Shown: positions 19,718-29,516, counted from the stretch's first letter. The stretch is DNA of 64,000 bases from Limnobacter sp. CACIAM 66H1 (GCF_001601825.1 NZ_LUJK01000001.1:62001-126000); one strand, 5' to 3'. The notes: a model not told the origin generated them from the sequence alone. Translations and numbers: made by a program.

Positions 19718-21482
19718 CCCGCAGTGCCCAAGCCTTGATGGTTTGTCCCTGCTTGAAACCAAACAGTTTGTTGCCACCGACAGCCACGGCCAAAAACTGT
19801 TTTTTATCCACTTCGTAGGCAATGGGTGGTGCATTCACGCCCGCTGAATTGTTGTGTTGCCACACACGTTTGCCCGTGTTTGAATCGAGTGCAAAAAACT
19901 CACCACTGCCTTCACCTGAAAAAACCAAACCTGTTTGTGTGCTGAGGACACCACCAATCAAGGGCGCATTCACCCTGTGTTGCCACATCAGTTTGCCGGT
20001 GTCCAAGTGGATGGCTGATAACAAACCGTATTTTTCGCCGTTTTCAATGGGTGACATCGACGAATACTTCAACGCAGGCTTGTTGCCCTTCGCTTTCAGC
20101 TCGTGCAATTGATACTTCACCGGCCAGTGAATGCCGGCGATAAACGCCATGCGGCGTCGCTCATCGACCGACACCGGCGACCAGTTGGCGCCGCCAATGA
20201 CACCGGGGTAAATCACATTGCCTTGTTCAGTGGGCAAGGTAAACATATTGTGCTGCGGTACGAAGGCCTCGCTCTTGAACAACAATTCCCCTGTGATGCG
20301 ATTGTGTACATAAAACCAACCAGTTTTGCCGGCTTGCCCAACGGCTTCAATCGCTTGGCCTTGGTGGTGACTGGTGAACAACACGGGTGGGCTTGCAACG
20401 TCGTACCCCCACATGTCATGCGGCACTTGCTGGTAGTGCCATTTCAGCTTGCCGGTGCGCACATCCAGCGCCACCAGGGAGGCGGTGTACAAGTTGTCGC
20501 CTGGACGTGACGAGCCTTCCATTTGTGGTGAAGGGTTGCCCGTGCCGAAATACAGAATGCCATTCTTGCGATCAATGGCGGGGGTACTCCAGGCTGATCC
20601 GCCGCCGAATTTCCAGGCATCCGGGTATTGGGCTGCAGCGGCTTTTTCCTGTTCAATGTTTCGGGGCAGTGTCACACCGTCGGGAGTCGTTTGCCTGAAT
20701 TCACCCTCCCAGCCTTGCTCAGGGACTGTGTCGAATTTCCACGCCAGTGTGCCGGTGTTGGCGTCATATGCAGCCATGAAACCACGGCGTCCGTAGTTGC
20801 CTGCAATACCCACCACTGCACCGAGTGGCGCATCGGGGTCGGGAGAATCCAGGTGCAAGCCATAGCCCACACCGGTAATGCCCACAATGACCTTGCCATC
20901 GAACACCATGGGTGCCATGTTGATGCCAGCACCTGACGCACCCGACACCTCCAGTTTTCCGCCCTGCGTGTCCAGTTGCGTCCCCAGTGTGGCGGCATCT
21001 TCCTGCACGCCTTGCTCGCCCTTGGTGACATCAATGTCCCACAGCTTTTGGCCCGTGCGTGCATCCAGTGCCAGCAGGCGTGAATCGACTGTGCCCATGA
21101 ATACCTTGCCATCACTCACAGCAACGCCCCGGTTGGCGGGGCCGCAGCACATGGGGCGATCTTTGATCCTGTCGTGCGTGTAACGCCACACCAATTTTCC
21201 GGTGTCGGCTTTCAAGGCCACCACATGGTTAAAAGGCAGCGATACAAACATGATGCCGTTCACCACGATAGGTGTGGCTTGAAAGCTGGATGACACACCC
21301 GTGTCGAATTCCCAGGCCAAGTCAAGCTGTCGGATATTGTCAGGCGTAATTTGCTTGGACAGCGTGTGCCGCTGATGATCCCAGTTGCCTCCAAATAATG
21401 GCCATTCTGTGTCTGAGCTGGCAAACGTGGCGGTGCAAACAACTAGTGAGAAAGCGGCGGCGAAGGCTTGATGCAGCGTCAT
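19710..21482 (-). CDS. PQQ-dependent dehydrogenase-like quinoprotein (divergent active site)
   Basis: 590 aa; W-motif propeller repeats, MCCGPANRG vicinal Cys pair, GTGNPSPQM, HDMWGYDVASPPV. Confidence 0.82.
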   Translation of the reverse strand: MTLHQAFAAAFSLVVCTATFASSDTEWPLFGGNWDHQRHTLSKQITPDNIRQLDLAWEFDTGVSSSFQATPIVVNGIMFVSLPFNHVVALKADTGKLVWRYTHDRIKDRPMCCGPANRGVAVSDGKVFMGTVDSRLLALDARTGQKLWDIDVTKGEQGVQEDAATLGTQLDTQGGKLEVSGASGAGINMAPMVFDGKVIVGITGVGYGLHLDSPDPDAPLGAVVGIAGNYGRRGFMAAYDANTGTLAWKFDTVPEQGWEGEFRQTTPDGVTLPRNIEQEKAAAAQYPDAWKFGGGSAWSTPAIDRKNGILYFGTGNPSPQMEGSSRPGDNLYTASLVALDVRTGKLKWHYQQVPHDMWGYDVASPPVLFTSHHQGQAIEAVGQAGKTGWFYVHNRITGELLFKSEAFVPQHNMFTLPTEQGNVIYPGVIGGANWSPVSVDERRRMAFIAGIHWPVKYQLHELKAKGNKPALKYSSMSPIENGEKYGLLSAIHLDTGKLMWQHRVNAPLIGGVLSTQTGLVFSGEGSGEFFALDSNTGKRVWQHNNSAGVNAPPIAYEVDKKQFLAVAVGGNKLFGFKQGQTIKAWALRAK

Positions 21483-21566
21483 GGTGGTCGGCTCTTAATT
21501 GGAATTGTCTGGAGAGACAAGCAAGGATCAATCCACAGCGACTGTTGCAATGTGGGGCAGATGGTC

Positions 21567-21583
21567 TGTCACAAAACTGTCAT
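21567..21583 (+). promoter_or_regulatory. TGTCACAAAACTGTCAT element (copy 1 of 3)
   Basis: 15-mer TGTCACAAAACTGTC exactly repeated at 29398 and (inverted) 39617. Confidence 0.6.
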
Positions 21584-21641
21584 CCAATGCGCAGCCGCTT
21601 GCGTGTATATTTCGCGTACCCGATTCTATTGGTAAATGATC

Positions 21642-21797
21642 ATGAAGCAACAACTTGAGCTGTTGAAAGAAATCGAACACAAGCTCGAAGAATTGAGCAA
21701 AGACAAAGACCTGAAAGAAAAGCGCCCACTGGAAGTCAAAGAGATCAAAGGTTTGCGCTTGGTGGTGTCGTCGATTATTCGCCGTATGGCCAGCTAA
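21642..21797 (+). CDS. small charged hypothetical protein (51 aa)
   Basis: MKQQLELLKEIEHKLEELSKDKDLKEKRPLEVKEIKGLRLVVSSIIRRMAS*; read directly, not in ORF track. Confidence 0.5.
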   Translation: MKQQLELLKEIEHKLEELSKDKDLKEKRPLEVKEIKGLRLVVSSIIRRMAS

Positions 21798-21813
21798 GCC
21801 ACGATTAAGCCGT

Positions 21814-23034
21814 TTATTGATAGACCTTCAGACGCTTTGCAATCAACAGTGCGGTCAAGTTAAACGAGATCGCGATCACGCTGCATATCCAGAAGTTTTC
21901 GATCAGACCCTCTGCATTGCGCGAGATCACCATGCCACCTACCAAGGCGGCAAGGCCCATGGCAGCAGACTGCATGGACGAGTTCAGGGTCATGAATGTG
22001 CCCCTGTTTTTCGGGTTGCCTGCTGCGCTGACCAAAGCCATGCCTGGAATCATTCTTCCGCTGACAAACACAAAGAAGAACGTGGTGATCACCAGAATGA
22101 CTGTCATGCTCAGGCCCGCAGTCACCGTAATCAATGCCATGGGCAAAATTGCCGTACCTGCGATGATTTGCAGCATTTTCAATTTGCCAATTCGATCGCT
22201 GAGCTTGCCGATGATTTGCGCACTGAACAAGGTGGCCGCGCCGCCAGCGAGATAAATCACTGGAATGTCTGAAGGTGTCAGCCCTGCATTGATTTGCATG
22301 TAAATCGTGATGTACGGAATGATTGAAAACCCGGCGAAGATCATGCAAAACGAAAACAGGAACGCACGCAGGTGATTCGAATCGCGAAGGACCTGTGCAA
22401 TGCCCTGAAGCGGGCCGGTTTCGCCACGTGCGTGTAAATGGCCTTGAAGTGTTGGAATGACGTACCAGCCGGCCACCGCCAACACAAAGCTGATGCCGGC
22501 AATTCCGAAGAAGGGGGTGTGCCAGTCTGAATTGGCAGCTACATAGAGACCCAGAGGTACTCCCATCACCGTGGACACAGAGAATGATGTCATGATGACA
22601 CCCATGGCCTTCCCTCTGCGGGCAAACGGCACTACGTCTGCCACAATGGTCTGAATCATGGCCGACAGTATGCCGCCAAAAAGCCCGGCTGCAATTCTGG
22701 CGCTCATCAGCGTTTCATAGGTGGGCGCGAGGCCGCAGGCCAGGGTGGCTGCGGCAAACAGCACATAAAGAATAAGCAACAGCCTGCGTCGCTCGAACCT
22801 GTCGATGTACAACGAGGCCAACAAACCCGACGCACCAGCCGCGAAAGTGTAGGCGGACACCAGCAGGCCGAACTTTGCATCTGAAATGCTGAACGCCGCC
22901 GTAAGCTGAGGCCCCAGCGGCATCATGATCATGAAGTCGAGAATGTGGGTGAACTGTATGCCGGCAAGAATCAGCAGCAGGGCCCACTCGCGCTGGGGCG
23001 TCATCTTCACTTGGCATGCTGTGGGGCTATTCAT
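21814..23034 (-). CDS. MFS transporter
   Basis: 406 aa, 12 TM pattern. Confidence 0.85.
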   Translation of the reverse strand: MNSPTACQVKMTPQREWALLLILAGIQFTHILDFMIMMPLGPQLTAAFSISDAKFGLLVSAYTFAAGASGLLASLYIDRFERRRLLLILYVLFAAATLACGLAPTYETLMSARIAAGLFGGILSAMIQTIVADVVPFARRGKAMGVIMTSFSVSTVMGVPLGLYVAANSDWHTPFFGIAGISFVLAVAGWYVIPTLQGHLHARGETGPLQGIAQVLRDSNHLRAFLFSFCMIFAGFSIIPYITIYMQINAGLTPSDIPVIYLAGGAATLFSAQIIGKLSDRIGKLKMLQIIAGTAILPMALITVTAGLSMTVILVITTFFFVFVSGRMIPGMALVSAAGNPKNRGTFMTLNSSMQSAAMGLAALVGGMVISRNAEGLIENFWICSVIAISFNLTALLIAKRLKVYQ

Positions 23035-23092
23035 GTACTGCTACCTGTGGATGGATTTTTTTGAGATATGACCTTGAGTGTAACGCGCCACA

Positions 23093-24037
23093 CTAATGCC
23101 CCAAGGCGGTGAGCGCATAAATGCCGATCGTCATGGAAAGTATGGACACCAGCGTGGTGAGCGCAATGATGTTGGCAGCCAGCTTGCCATCACCGCCTGC
23201 GGCCACGGCCATGGCAAAACTGGCTGCGGCAGTGGGGCTGGCGAAAAACATCCAGAGAATGATGAGGTCTCGCCCCTCAATGCCAACGGTCCATGCAGCC
23301 GCGCAGGCGAGTATGGGTAGTATGGCAATTTTAATGGCGCTTGATTGCATGGCAGACAAGCCCGAGGCTTTGACCCCGGCCAGTGACAGTGTTCCACCCA
23401 CACAGATCAACGCCAGTGGCAGGGTGAGCCCAGCAAAATACTCGCCCGACTTCAACAGCCACTGCGGTATGTAAAGCTGTGTTGCACTGGCCAGCATACC
23501 CAGCACTACCGCAATAATCAGCGGGTTTTTGATCAGTTCCTTGCTCACTGCGCCTGGGCTGAATTTCAGGGTGGGGCTGTAAATGGAGAGGATCAACACC
23601 GACAGCACATTGAACAGCAAAATGGTAAAGCCAACCAACACGCCGCCTACCGACAGGCCATACTCGCCATAGTAACTGGCCACCAGCGCAAAGCTGACTA
23701 CTCCACAGTTGCCCCTGAATGCCCCTTGAACAAACACGCCGCGTTGGTCATAGGGAATGAATCGGGTGGCCCACCACCAACTGGCCAGAAAACCAAGCAC
23801 CGTGGCCGCACACAAAAAAAGTACCAGCTCGGCATTGAATGCGCTTTGCAGATCGGCCTGCCAAATGGACAGGAAGAACAGCGTTGGCATGGTGGCTTTG
23901 TAAGTCAGCGTTGACGCGGTCTGAATAAAGGAGTCATTGATCAGATTGATTTTGCGCAGCACCAGACCCATGAATACCATGGCAAACACAGGGGCGGTGA
24001 CTCCCAGAATTTCCGAGAGCACATTGAATTGATTCAT
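23093..24037 (-). CDS. AEC family (auxin efflux carrier-like) transporter
   Basis: 10-TM pattern; MNQFNVLSEILGVTAPVFAMVFMGLVLRKINLI. Confidence 0.8.
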   Translation of the reverse strand: MNQFNVLSEILGVTAPVFAMVFMGLVLRKINLINDSFIQTASTLTYKATMPTLFFLSIWQADLQSAFNAELVLFLCAATVLGFLASWWWATRFIPYDQRGVFVQGAFRGNCGVVSFALVASYYGEYGLSVGGVLVGFTILLFNVLSVLILSIYSPTLKFSPGAVSKELIKNPLIIAVVLGMLASATQLYIPQWLLKSGEYFAGLTLPLALICVGGTLSLAGVKASGLSAMQSSAIKIAILPILACAAAWTVGIEGRDLIILWMFFASPTAAASFAMAVAAGGDGKLAANIIALTTLVSILSMTIGIYALTALGH

Positions 24038-24131
24038 GTTGACGGGTGTGGCTTGGAGTAGCAGCAATTATTTCATTACTGAATTTCGGGTCAATTGTGG
24101 ATGACCCTTGCTACACACTCAAGATTTCCTG

Positions 24132-24503
24132 TTATTTCACGGCTTCCACCGGTGGCAGTGCCGCAAATTCCTCATCGGAATACAAACGCGAACGGGTCAG
24201 GAATCGTAGGCCGCTGGGGCGTTCGAGGCTGAACATGCCGCCATTGCCTTTCACCACGTCAATCGTCAGGTGAGTGTGTTCCCAGTACGTGAATTGCGAT
24301 TTGCTCATGTAGAACGGCACACCGCCAATTTCTCCCAGTTTTACATCTGCGCCGCCCAGGGGGAAATCGGAGCGCGGAAACAGCATGGGGGCGCTGCCGT
24401 CGCAACAGCCGCCGCTTTGGTGAAAAATCACGTCGCCATGTTTCGCTTTCAATGTTGCGATCAATTCCAGTGCTTGCGCGCTTGCGCTAACTCGGTTTGC
24501 CAT
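24132..24503 (-). CDS. DUF779 protein
   Basis: HQSGGCCDGSAPMLFPRSDFPLGGADVKLGEIGG; directly downstream of aldehyde dehydrogenase. Confidence 0.82.
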   Translation of the reverse strand: MANRVSASAQALELIATLKAKHGDVIFHQSGGCCDGSAPMLFPRSDFPLGGADVKLGEIGGVPFYMSKSQFTYWEHTHLTIDVVKGNGGMFSLERPSGLRFLTRSRLYSDEEFAALPPVEAVK

Positions 24504-24579
24504 CATTTTCTCCACATCAATGGAAGAACCGCCCAACCCCTGTGGAATTGAGCGGTTCAAGCTACCTCAATTCACGCGC

Positions 24580-26100
24580 TCAGAAAAAGCCCAATGCGTT
24601 GGGGTTGTAGCTCACCAGCAGGTTTTTGGTTTGCTGGTAATGGTGCAGCATCATTTTGTGGTTTTCGCGGCCAATACCCGATTGCTTGTAGCCACCAAAT
24701 GCGGCATGAGCCGGATACAGGTGGTAGCAGTTGGTCCACACGCGGCCAGCCTGAATGGCACGGCCCATGCGGAAGGCTCGTGCGCCATCTCGACTCCAGA
24801 CCCCTGCACCCAATCCGTACAGCGTGTCGTTGGCAATTTGCAGGGCTTCGGCTTCGTCTTTAAAGGTAGTTACCGACAACACGGGGCCGAAAATTTCTTC
24901 CTGAAAAATACGCATTTTGTTGTGGCCTTTGAATACGGTTGGTTTTACATAGTAGCCACCAGCCAAGTCGCCGCTTTGTTTGTTTTGTTCGCCCCCAATC
25001 AGGCACTTGGCGCCTTCCTGTTTGCCCAAGTCGATGTAGCTCAGGATTTTCTCCAGTTGTTCTGAAGAAGCTTGTGCGCCAATCATGGTGCTCTCATCCA
25101 GCGGGTTGCCCTGTTTGATTTTGCTCACGCGCTCAATGGCACGTTCAATGAAAGCGTCGTAGATGTCTTCCTGAATCAGGGCGCGTGAGGGGCAGGTACA
25201 CACTTCACCTTGGTTCAAAGCAAACATGGCAAAACCTTCCAGGGTTTTGTCGAAGAAGGCATCGTCGGCGTCCATGATGTCAGAGAAGAAAATATTGGGT
25301 GATTTTCCGCCCAGTTCCAAAGTGACTGGAATCAGGTTTTGGGCAGCGTACTGCATGATCAATCGACCTGTGGATGTTTCACCGGTGAATGCAATTTTTG
25401 CAATTCGCGGGTTGCTCGCCAATGGTTTGCCAGCTTCCAGTCCAAATCCATTCACGATGTTCAGCACGCCGGGCGGCAGTAAGTCAGCAATCAAATCCAT
25501 GACCACCAGCAGAGACGCTGGTGTTTGTTCTGCAGGCTTTAACACCACACAATTGCCAGCAGCCAGTGCAGGTGCCAGCTTCCACGCCGCCATCAGAATT
25601 GGAAAATTCCAGGGAATGATTTGCCCTACAACACCCAGAGGTTCATTGAAGTGGTAAGCGTAGGTTTGGTGGTCGATCTCGCAAATACTGCCTTCTTCAC
25701 CGCGAATACAGGCTGCGAAATAACGGAAATGATCGATCGCAAGGGGAATGTCCGCAGCCATGGTTTCGCGCAGGGGTTTGCCGTTGTCCAGGGTTTCTGC
25801 CACCGCGATCAGGCGCAGGTTTTCTTCCATTCGATCTGCAATGCGATTCAGAATCATGGAGCGCTCAGTGGGGGAGCGTTTGCCCCAAGCGTCTTTCGCT
25901 GCATGCGCAGCGTCCAGTGCCAGTTCAATGTCCTCTGCTTGCGATCGGGCTACCTTGCACAGCACCTGGCCGGTTACCGGTGTAACGTTGTCGAAATACT
26001 GGCCACTTTTTGGAGCGACCCATTTGCCGCCGATGAAGTTGTCGTATTTCGCTTTGAACGGAAACGCCACGCCCAGGTTTAATTCGTCAACCATATTCAT
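24580..26100 (-). CDS. NAD-dependent aldehyde dehydrogenase (AcoD/ExaC-like)
   Basis: [14 protein letters not shown] and [14 protein letters not shown] catalytic motifs. Confidence 0.93.
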   Translation of the reverse strand: MNMVDELNLGVAFPFKAKYDNFIGGKWVAPKSGQYFDNVTPVTGQVLCKVARSQAEDIELALDAAHAAKDAWGKRSPTERSMILNRIADRMEENLRLIAVAETLDNGKPLRETMAADIPLAIDHFRYFAACIRGEEGSICEIDHQTYAYHFNEPLGVVGQIIPWNFPILMAAWKLAPALAAGNCVVLKPAEQTPASLLVVMDLIADLLPPGVLNIVNGFGLEAGKPLASNPRIAKIAFTGETSTGRLIMQYAAQNLIPVTLELGGKSPNIFFSDIMDADDAFFDKTLEGFAMFALNQGEVCTCPSRALIQEDIYDAFIERAIERVSKIKQGNPLDESTMIGAQASSEQLEKILSYIDLGKQEGAKCLIGGEQNKQSGDLAGGYYVKPTVFKGHNKMRIFQEEIFGPVLSVTTFKDEAEALQIANDTLYGLGAGVWSRDGARAFRMGRAIQAGRVWTNCYHLYPAHAAFGGYKQSGIGRENHKMMLHHYQQTKNLLVSYNPNALGFF

Positions 26101-26144
26101 GTCCCTAACTCCTTTGTAGTGTTGATGGTGGTAGGGCACTTTGC

Positions 26145-26159
26145 GCAATGGGCATGCCA
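26145..26159 (-). promoter_or_regulatory. sigma54 -24/-12 promoter for aldehyde dehydrogenase
   Basis: minus strand TGGCATGCCCATTGC (GG-N10-GC), 45 nt upstream of the start codon. Confidence 0.75.
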
Positions 26160-26274
26160 GCGTAGATTGCCAACAATATCCGGAAGTTCTTTTCCGAAAG
26201 TCGATCTGGCTTGAAAACCAATCAGGAATAAACTTGCCAGACTTGGAGCAAAGGTGGCAGAGGGGTTTTAATTT

Positions 26275-26296
26275 ATTATGCAATTAATTGCATAAT
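26275..26296. repeat. 22-bp perfect palindrome
   Basis: ATTATGCAATTAATTGCATAAT. Confidence 0.8.
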
Positions 26297-26337
26297 TTTG
26301 TTGCGATGCACAGTTTTGACACACCAAAAAGGGGGGG

Positions 26338-27414
26338 TTAGTTGGCTTGAATTTCGTTGAGAAACAATTCCAGTGCCTGTGTTCTTCCCAAGTTCGACGG
26401 ATTGTAGCCCGCCGCATTCTTGACATGGTCCAATACTTCCGCACTGCGCAACCAAGGCAGCAAAATATTCATTGCTGGGTATTGCAAATCGCTGTTGTGC
26501 AATACCAAAAAATATCGTTCTTTCGACACTGGACGAAATTGCAGGGCGTAATGGTCAGCTGCAGCTCGAATGCCCAAGCCCAAATCACCGTGTCCTGCTG
26601 CAATGGTACAGGCCACTGCCAAATGGGAGTTCTCTTCGTGAAAAAATCCCGGCAAGTCTTCTGCCTTCAGGCAGGCCTTGGTGATCAAGGCATCCAGCTG
26701 GTGGTGGGTGGATGAAGCCGAGTTGCGGTTCACCAGCAGAGCACGCTTTTGGGCCACATCCTCCAAAGTTGGGGGCTTGGCGGCTGGGCGGCTCATCCAG
26801 CCGATGTCGCGCTCGAACAGTTCAATCACACTGAGGTTGGAACCGCGCAACCAGCGCCGCATGATGTGATGAACATGGGAGTGTTCCTCAAGGCCAACCG
26901 GCAAGTGGCAACCAGCAACGCGCACTTCACCGCGGTGCAGGGCCGAGAGTGCCGCGATACTGCCCGACCAGCGTAGCGACAGTTGCAGTTTTTTGTACAG
27001 TGCGGTGTTTTGAAACAGGTTTTGCAGCACCAGGTCGTCGCTCAATGCCAGGCTGATCCAAGGCTTGTTTTGATCGACATCCAGCCATTCGGCGTTCAGT
27101 TGCTCGCCCACGGTACCCAGGTCGGGGGCCACGCGCACATTGCCCTGTTCCACCATCCAGATCAACTTGTGCCCAAACCGGGTCAGGCAGGCACCAGCCC
27201 TGCCGTGTGTGGCTACCAGTTCTTCGCCCAGTAGTTGGTTGTATTGCTGGATTTGCGACCATAGGGTACGGTATGAGATGCCCAGCGCCTTACAGGCCAG
27301 CGAAATGGAGCCTTCCGAGTCAATGGTTTTAAGGGTGTTCAACATGCGCTGGTCCAGTTCAACAAACTGACCATCGTCTTTTTTCCAGCGGGCGGATATT
27401 TTTAGATTTAGCAT
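26338..27414 (-). CDS. ModE/LysR-type HTH regulator with periplasmic-binding-protein-like domain
   Basis: N-terminal LDQRMLNTLKTIDSEGSISLACKALGISYRTLWSQIQQYNQLLG HTH, C-terminal PBP-like region. Confidence 0.7.
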   Translation of the reverse strand: MLNLKISARWKKDDGQFVELDQRMLNTLKTIDSEGSISLACKALGISYRTLWSQIQQYNQLLGEELVATHGRAGACLTRFGHKLIWMVEQGNVRVAPDLGTVGEQLNAEWLDVDQNKPWISLALSDDLVLQNLFQNTALYKKLQLSLRWSGSIAALSALHRGEVRVAGCHLPVGLEEHSHVHHIMRRWLRGSNLSVIELFERDIGWMSRPAAKPPTLEDVAQKRALLVNRNSASSTHHQLDALITKACLKAEDLPGFFHEENSHLAVACTIAAGHGDLGLGIRAAADHYALQFRPVSKERYFLVLHNSDLQYPAMNILLPWLRSAEVLDHVKNAAGYNPSNLGRTQALELFLNEIQAN

Positions 27415-27424
27415 TTACGGATAC

Positions 27425-27439
27425 AGGCATGTCGATTGC
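27425..27439 (+). promoter_or_regulatory. sigma54 -24/-12 promoter for SoxYZ-like operon
   Basis: AGGCATGTCGATTGC (GG-N10-GC), 42 nt before ATG. Confidence 0.65.
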
Positions 27440-27480
27440 TTGCATTCTGACAGATTACAAAATGCAGGAGACAGGTAATC

Positions 27481-28332
27481 ATGATGTTCAGCAGTACAAA
27501 ACAATCGATTGGTAAAAAGTCCCCGCTCGGGGTTTTCTTGGGCAGTGTCTTGCTGGTGAGCAATTTCTTCGCCAGCCCGGTTCTTTCAGCACCCGCCGAG
27601 CTTGGCGCAGTCAAAGGCGATTTGACCGGCGGTGATCCACTGGGTTCCATGCAGTGGCCCGACATGAAAGGTCAGTTCTTCGATGCGGACGCAAAAACCG
27701 TGTTTGATTCCCGCATCAAGGTCACAGTGCCCTTGTTTGCCGAAGATGCCATGAATGTGCCCGTGTCATTTGATGCTTCTGCCTTGGGCAAGGTAAAAAA
27801 AATCGTGGTGCTGGTGGACAGAAACCCGATTCGAAAAGTGCTGGAGTTCATTCCCGAGAAAGCCAAACCTGCCTTGAATTTCCGGTTCAAGCTGGAGCAA
27901 GCCAGCCCCATTCGCGTTGCAGCCCTGACTGAAGACGGCGTGTGGCATGTGGGCTATGCGTTTATTGAAGCGGCTGGCGGCGGGTGTACTGTGCCTGGCG
28001 CAACGCGGGCCGATGGCAGTTGGCCCCAAACCTTGAACAAAGTGGCTGGGAAAATGTTTGATGCCAACCAGTTGCGCGATGACGCACGTCTGCGTGTGCA
28101 GGTGTCGCACCCGATGGACACAGGTTTGGTGGCTGGTGTACCCGCTTTTTACATCGAAGAGATGATTCTGCAGGACAAGAACAAACAAGTGCTGGCCAAG
28201 CTATACCCATTTGAACCCGTATCGGAGAACCCTTTGTTCTCGTTTGATTTTGACAAAAAACCGGTGGGCCCGATCAGTTTGGTAGGGCGCGACAACAATG
28301 GCAACCGGATTGATGCAAAGGTTACCCAATGA
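27481..28332 (+). CDS. quinoprotein dehydrogenase-associated SoxYZ-like carrier
   Basis: 283 aa; central GGGCTVPGATRADG resembles the SoxY swinging-arm region; coupled to an MBL-like gene. Confidence 0.8.
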   Translation: MMFSSTKQSIGKKSPLGVFLGSVLLVSNFFASPVLSAPAELGAVKGDLTGGDPLGSMQWPDMKGQFFDADAKTVFDSRIKVTVPLFAEDAMNVPVSFDASALGKVKKIVVLVDRNPIRKVLEFIPEKAKPALNFRFKLEQASPIRVAALTEDGVWHVGYAFIEAAGGGCTVPGATRADGSWPQTLNKVAGKMFDANQLRDDARLRVQVSHPMDTGLVAGVPAFYIEEMILQDKNKQVLAKLYPFEPVSENPLFSFDFDKKPVGPISLVGRDNNGNRIDAKVTQ

Positions 28333-29315
28333 GTTTGTGCAAAGCTGTGCGCGCAATAGTTGCCGTGTCCATGTTCAATGTTCTTGCTGCCCCTGCGTTG
28401 GCCGAACTGCCCAATGTTGCCAAACCAACACCCAATAAATCGACCCTTGATTACGGCTTGAAAGCCACCAGACTGGCGGGAGGCTGGTATGTCATTGCAG
28501 GTGCGAATGATGATTTTTCCCAGGCCAATGGCTGCAACATCATCAACACCGGCTTTTATGTGGATGAGGCCGGGGTGTACGTCATCAACACCGGAACCTC
28601 GCGTATTTATGGCGAGCAGCAGCGTGCCTTGATTGATTCAGTCAGCAAGAGCAAGCCGGTCAAGCAGGTGGTGGCACTGAATCTTCACCCGGATTATTTT
28701 CTGGGCAACCAGGCTTACCCCCAGGAATCACTGGCCGCGACGAAGCTGACCATCCAGGGCATCAAGGCGGAAGCCGAATTGTATGAAACCAACTTGTACC
28801 GCTTGTGTGGCGACTGGATGAAGGGCACGGAAAGCGTATTTCCCGTGCAGACCATTGTGCCGGGCAGGTTGAAGACCTTCGGGGACAAATCCATCGAAAC
28901 CCTGGAGTTAAAAGGCCACACTGATTCGGATTTGGTGGTGTTTGATCCGGAAAGCAGGGTGATGTGGGCAGGGGGCCTGGTGTTTTACAAGCGCATTGTG
29001 ACCACGCCGCATGCCCAGTTGAAACCCTGGATTGAAAGCCTCAAAAAACTGCAAGCCATGAAACCCAAAGTGGTGGTGCCCAGTCATGGTCCTGTGAGTT
29101 GGGGTAGTGAAGCGATTGACCAAACGCTGGATTACCTGACCTGGCTGGACAAACGACTCACTGATGCAGCCAATATGGGCGAGGAAATCAATGATGTAAT
29201 GAGGAAAGGTGCTCCCGAGCGATTCCGGAACTTTGCCGCTTACCCGGCCGAGTTTTATCGCAATGTGACCAATTTGTATCCTCTATATGAGAAGCAGGCT
29301 TTGGGCGGATTCTGA
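28329..29315 (+). CDS. quinoprotein relay system zinc-metallohydrolase-like protein (degenerate MBL motif)
   Basis: MBL-like NLHPDYFLGNQAY...LKGHTDSDLVVFDPESRVMWAGGLVF...VVPSHGPVSWG. Confidence 0.78.
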   Translation: MSLCKAVRAIVAVSMFNVLAAPALAELPNVAKPTPNKSTLDYGLKATRLAGGWYVIAGANDDFSQANGCNIINTGFYVDEAGVYVINTGTSRIYGEQQRALIDSVSKSKPVKQVVALNLHPDYFLGNQAYPQESLAATKLTIQGIKAEAELYETNLYRLCGDWMKGTESVFPVQTIVPGRLKTFGDKSIETLELKGHTDSDLVVFDPESRVMWAGGLVFYKRIVTTPHAQLKPWIESLKKLQAMKPKVVVPSHGPVSWGSEAIDQTLDYLTWLDKRLTDAANMGEEINDVMRKGAPERFRNFAAYPAEFYRNVTNLYPLYEKQALGGF

Positions 29316-29397
29316 GAAAAATCATCAGGGTTAACGCTGTACCAAGTGTGTCAAAAAGGGACAGTTTGTGTGTTGCTGAACAGGTGCGCTGTTGCAA

Positions 29398-29412
29398 TGT
29401 CACAAAACTGTC
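29398..29412 (+). promoter_or_regulatory. TGTCACAAAACTGTC element (copy 2 of 3)
   Basis: exact 15-mer, 105-120 nt upstream of the sigma54 promoter. Confidence 0.6.
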
Positions 29413-29516
29413 TCTTTTTTTGTTGATCGCGGTGAAGGAAATCACTCAAATGAGGGTGTTTTCTTAAAGTACTGATTTTATTGAATAAAAAATTTATTTA
29501 GATGAATTATTCTACT

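Noticed and set aside
29360-29420. Possible plain rho-independent terminator formed by GACAGTTTGTG...CACAAAACTGTCTCTTTTTTT
   Set aside because: Not excluded as a terminator for the upstream operon, but the same 15-mer recurs at two loci without a partner arm, so a terminator alone does not explain it; kept as a regulatory motif
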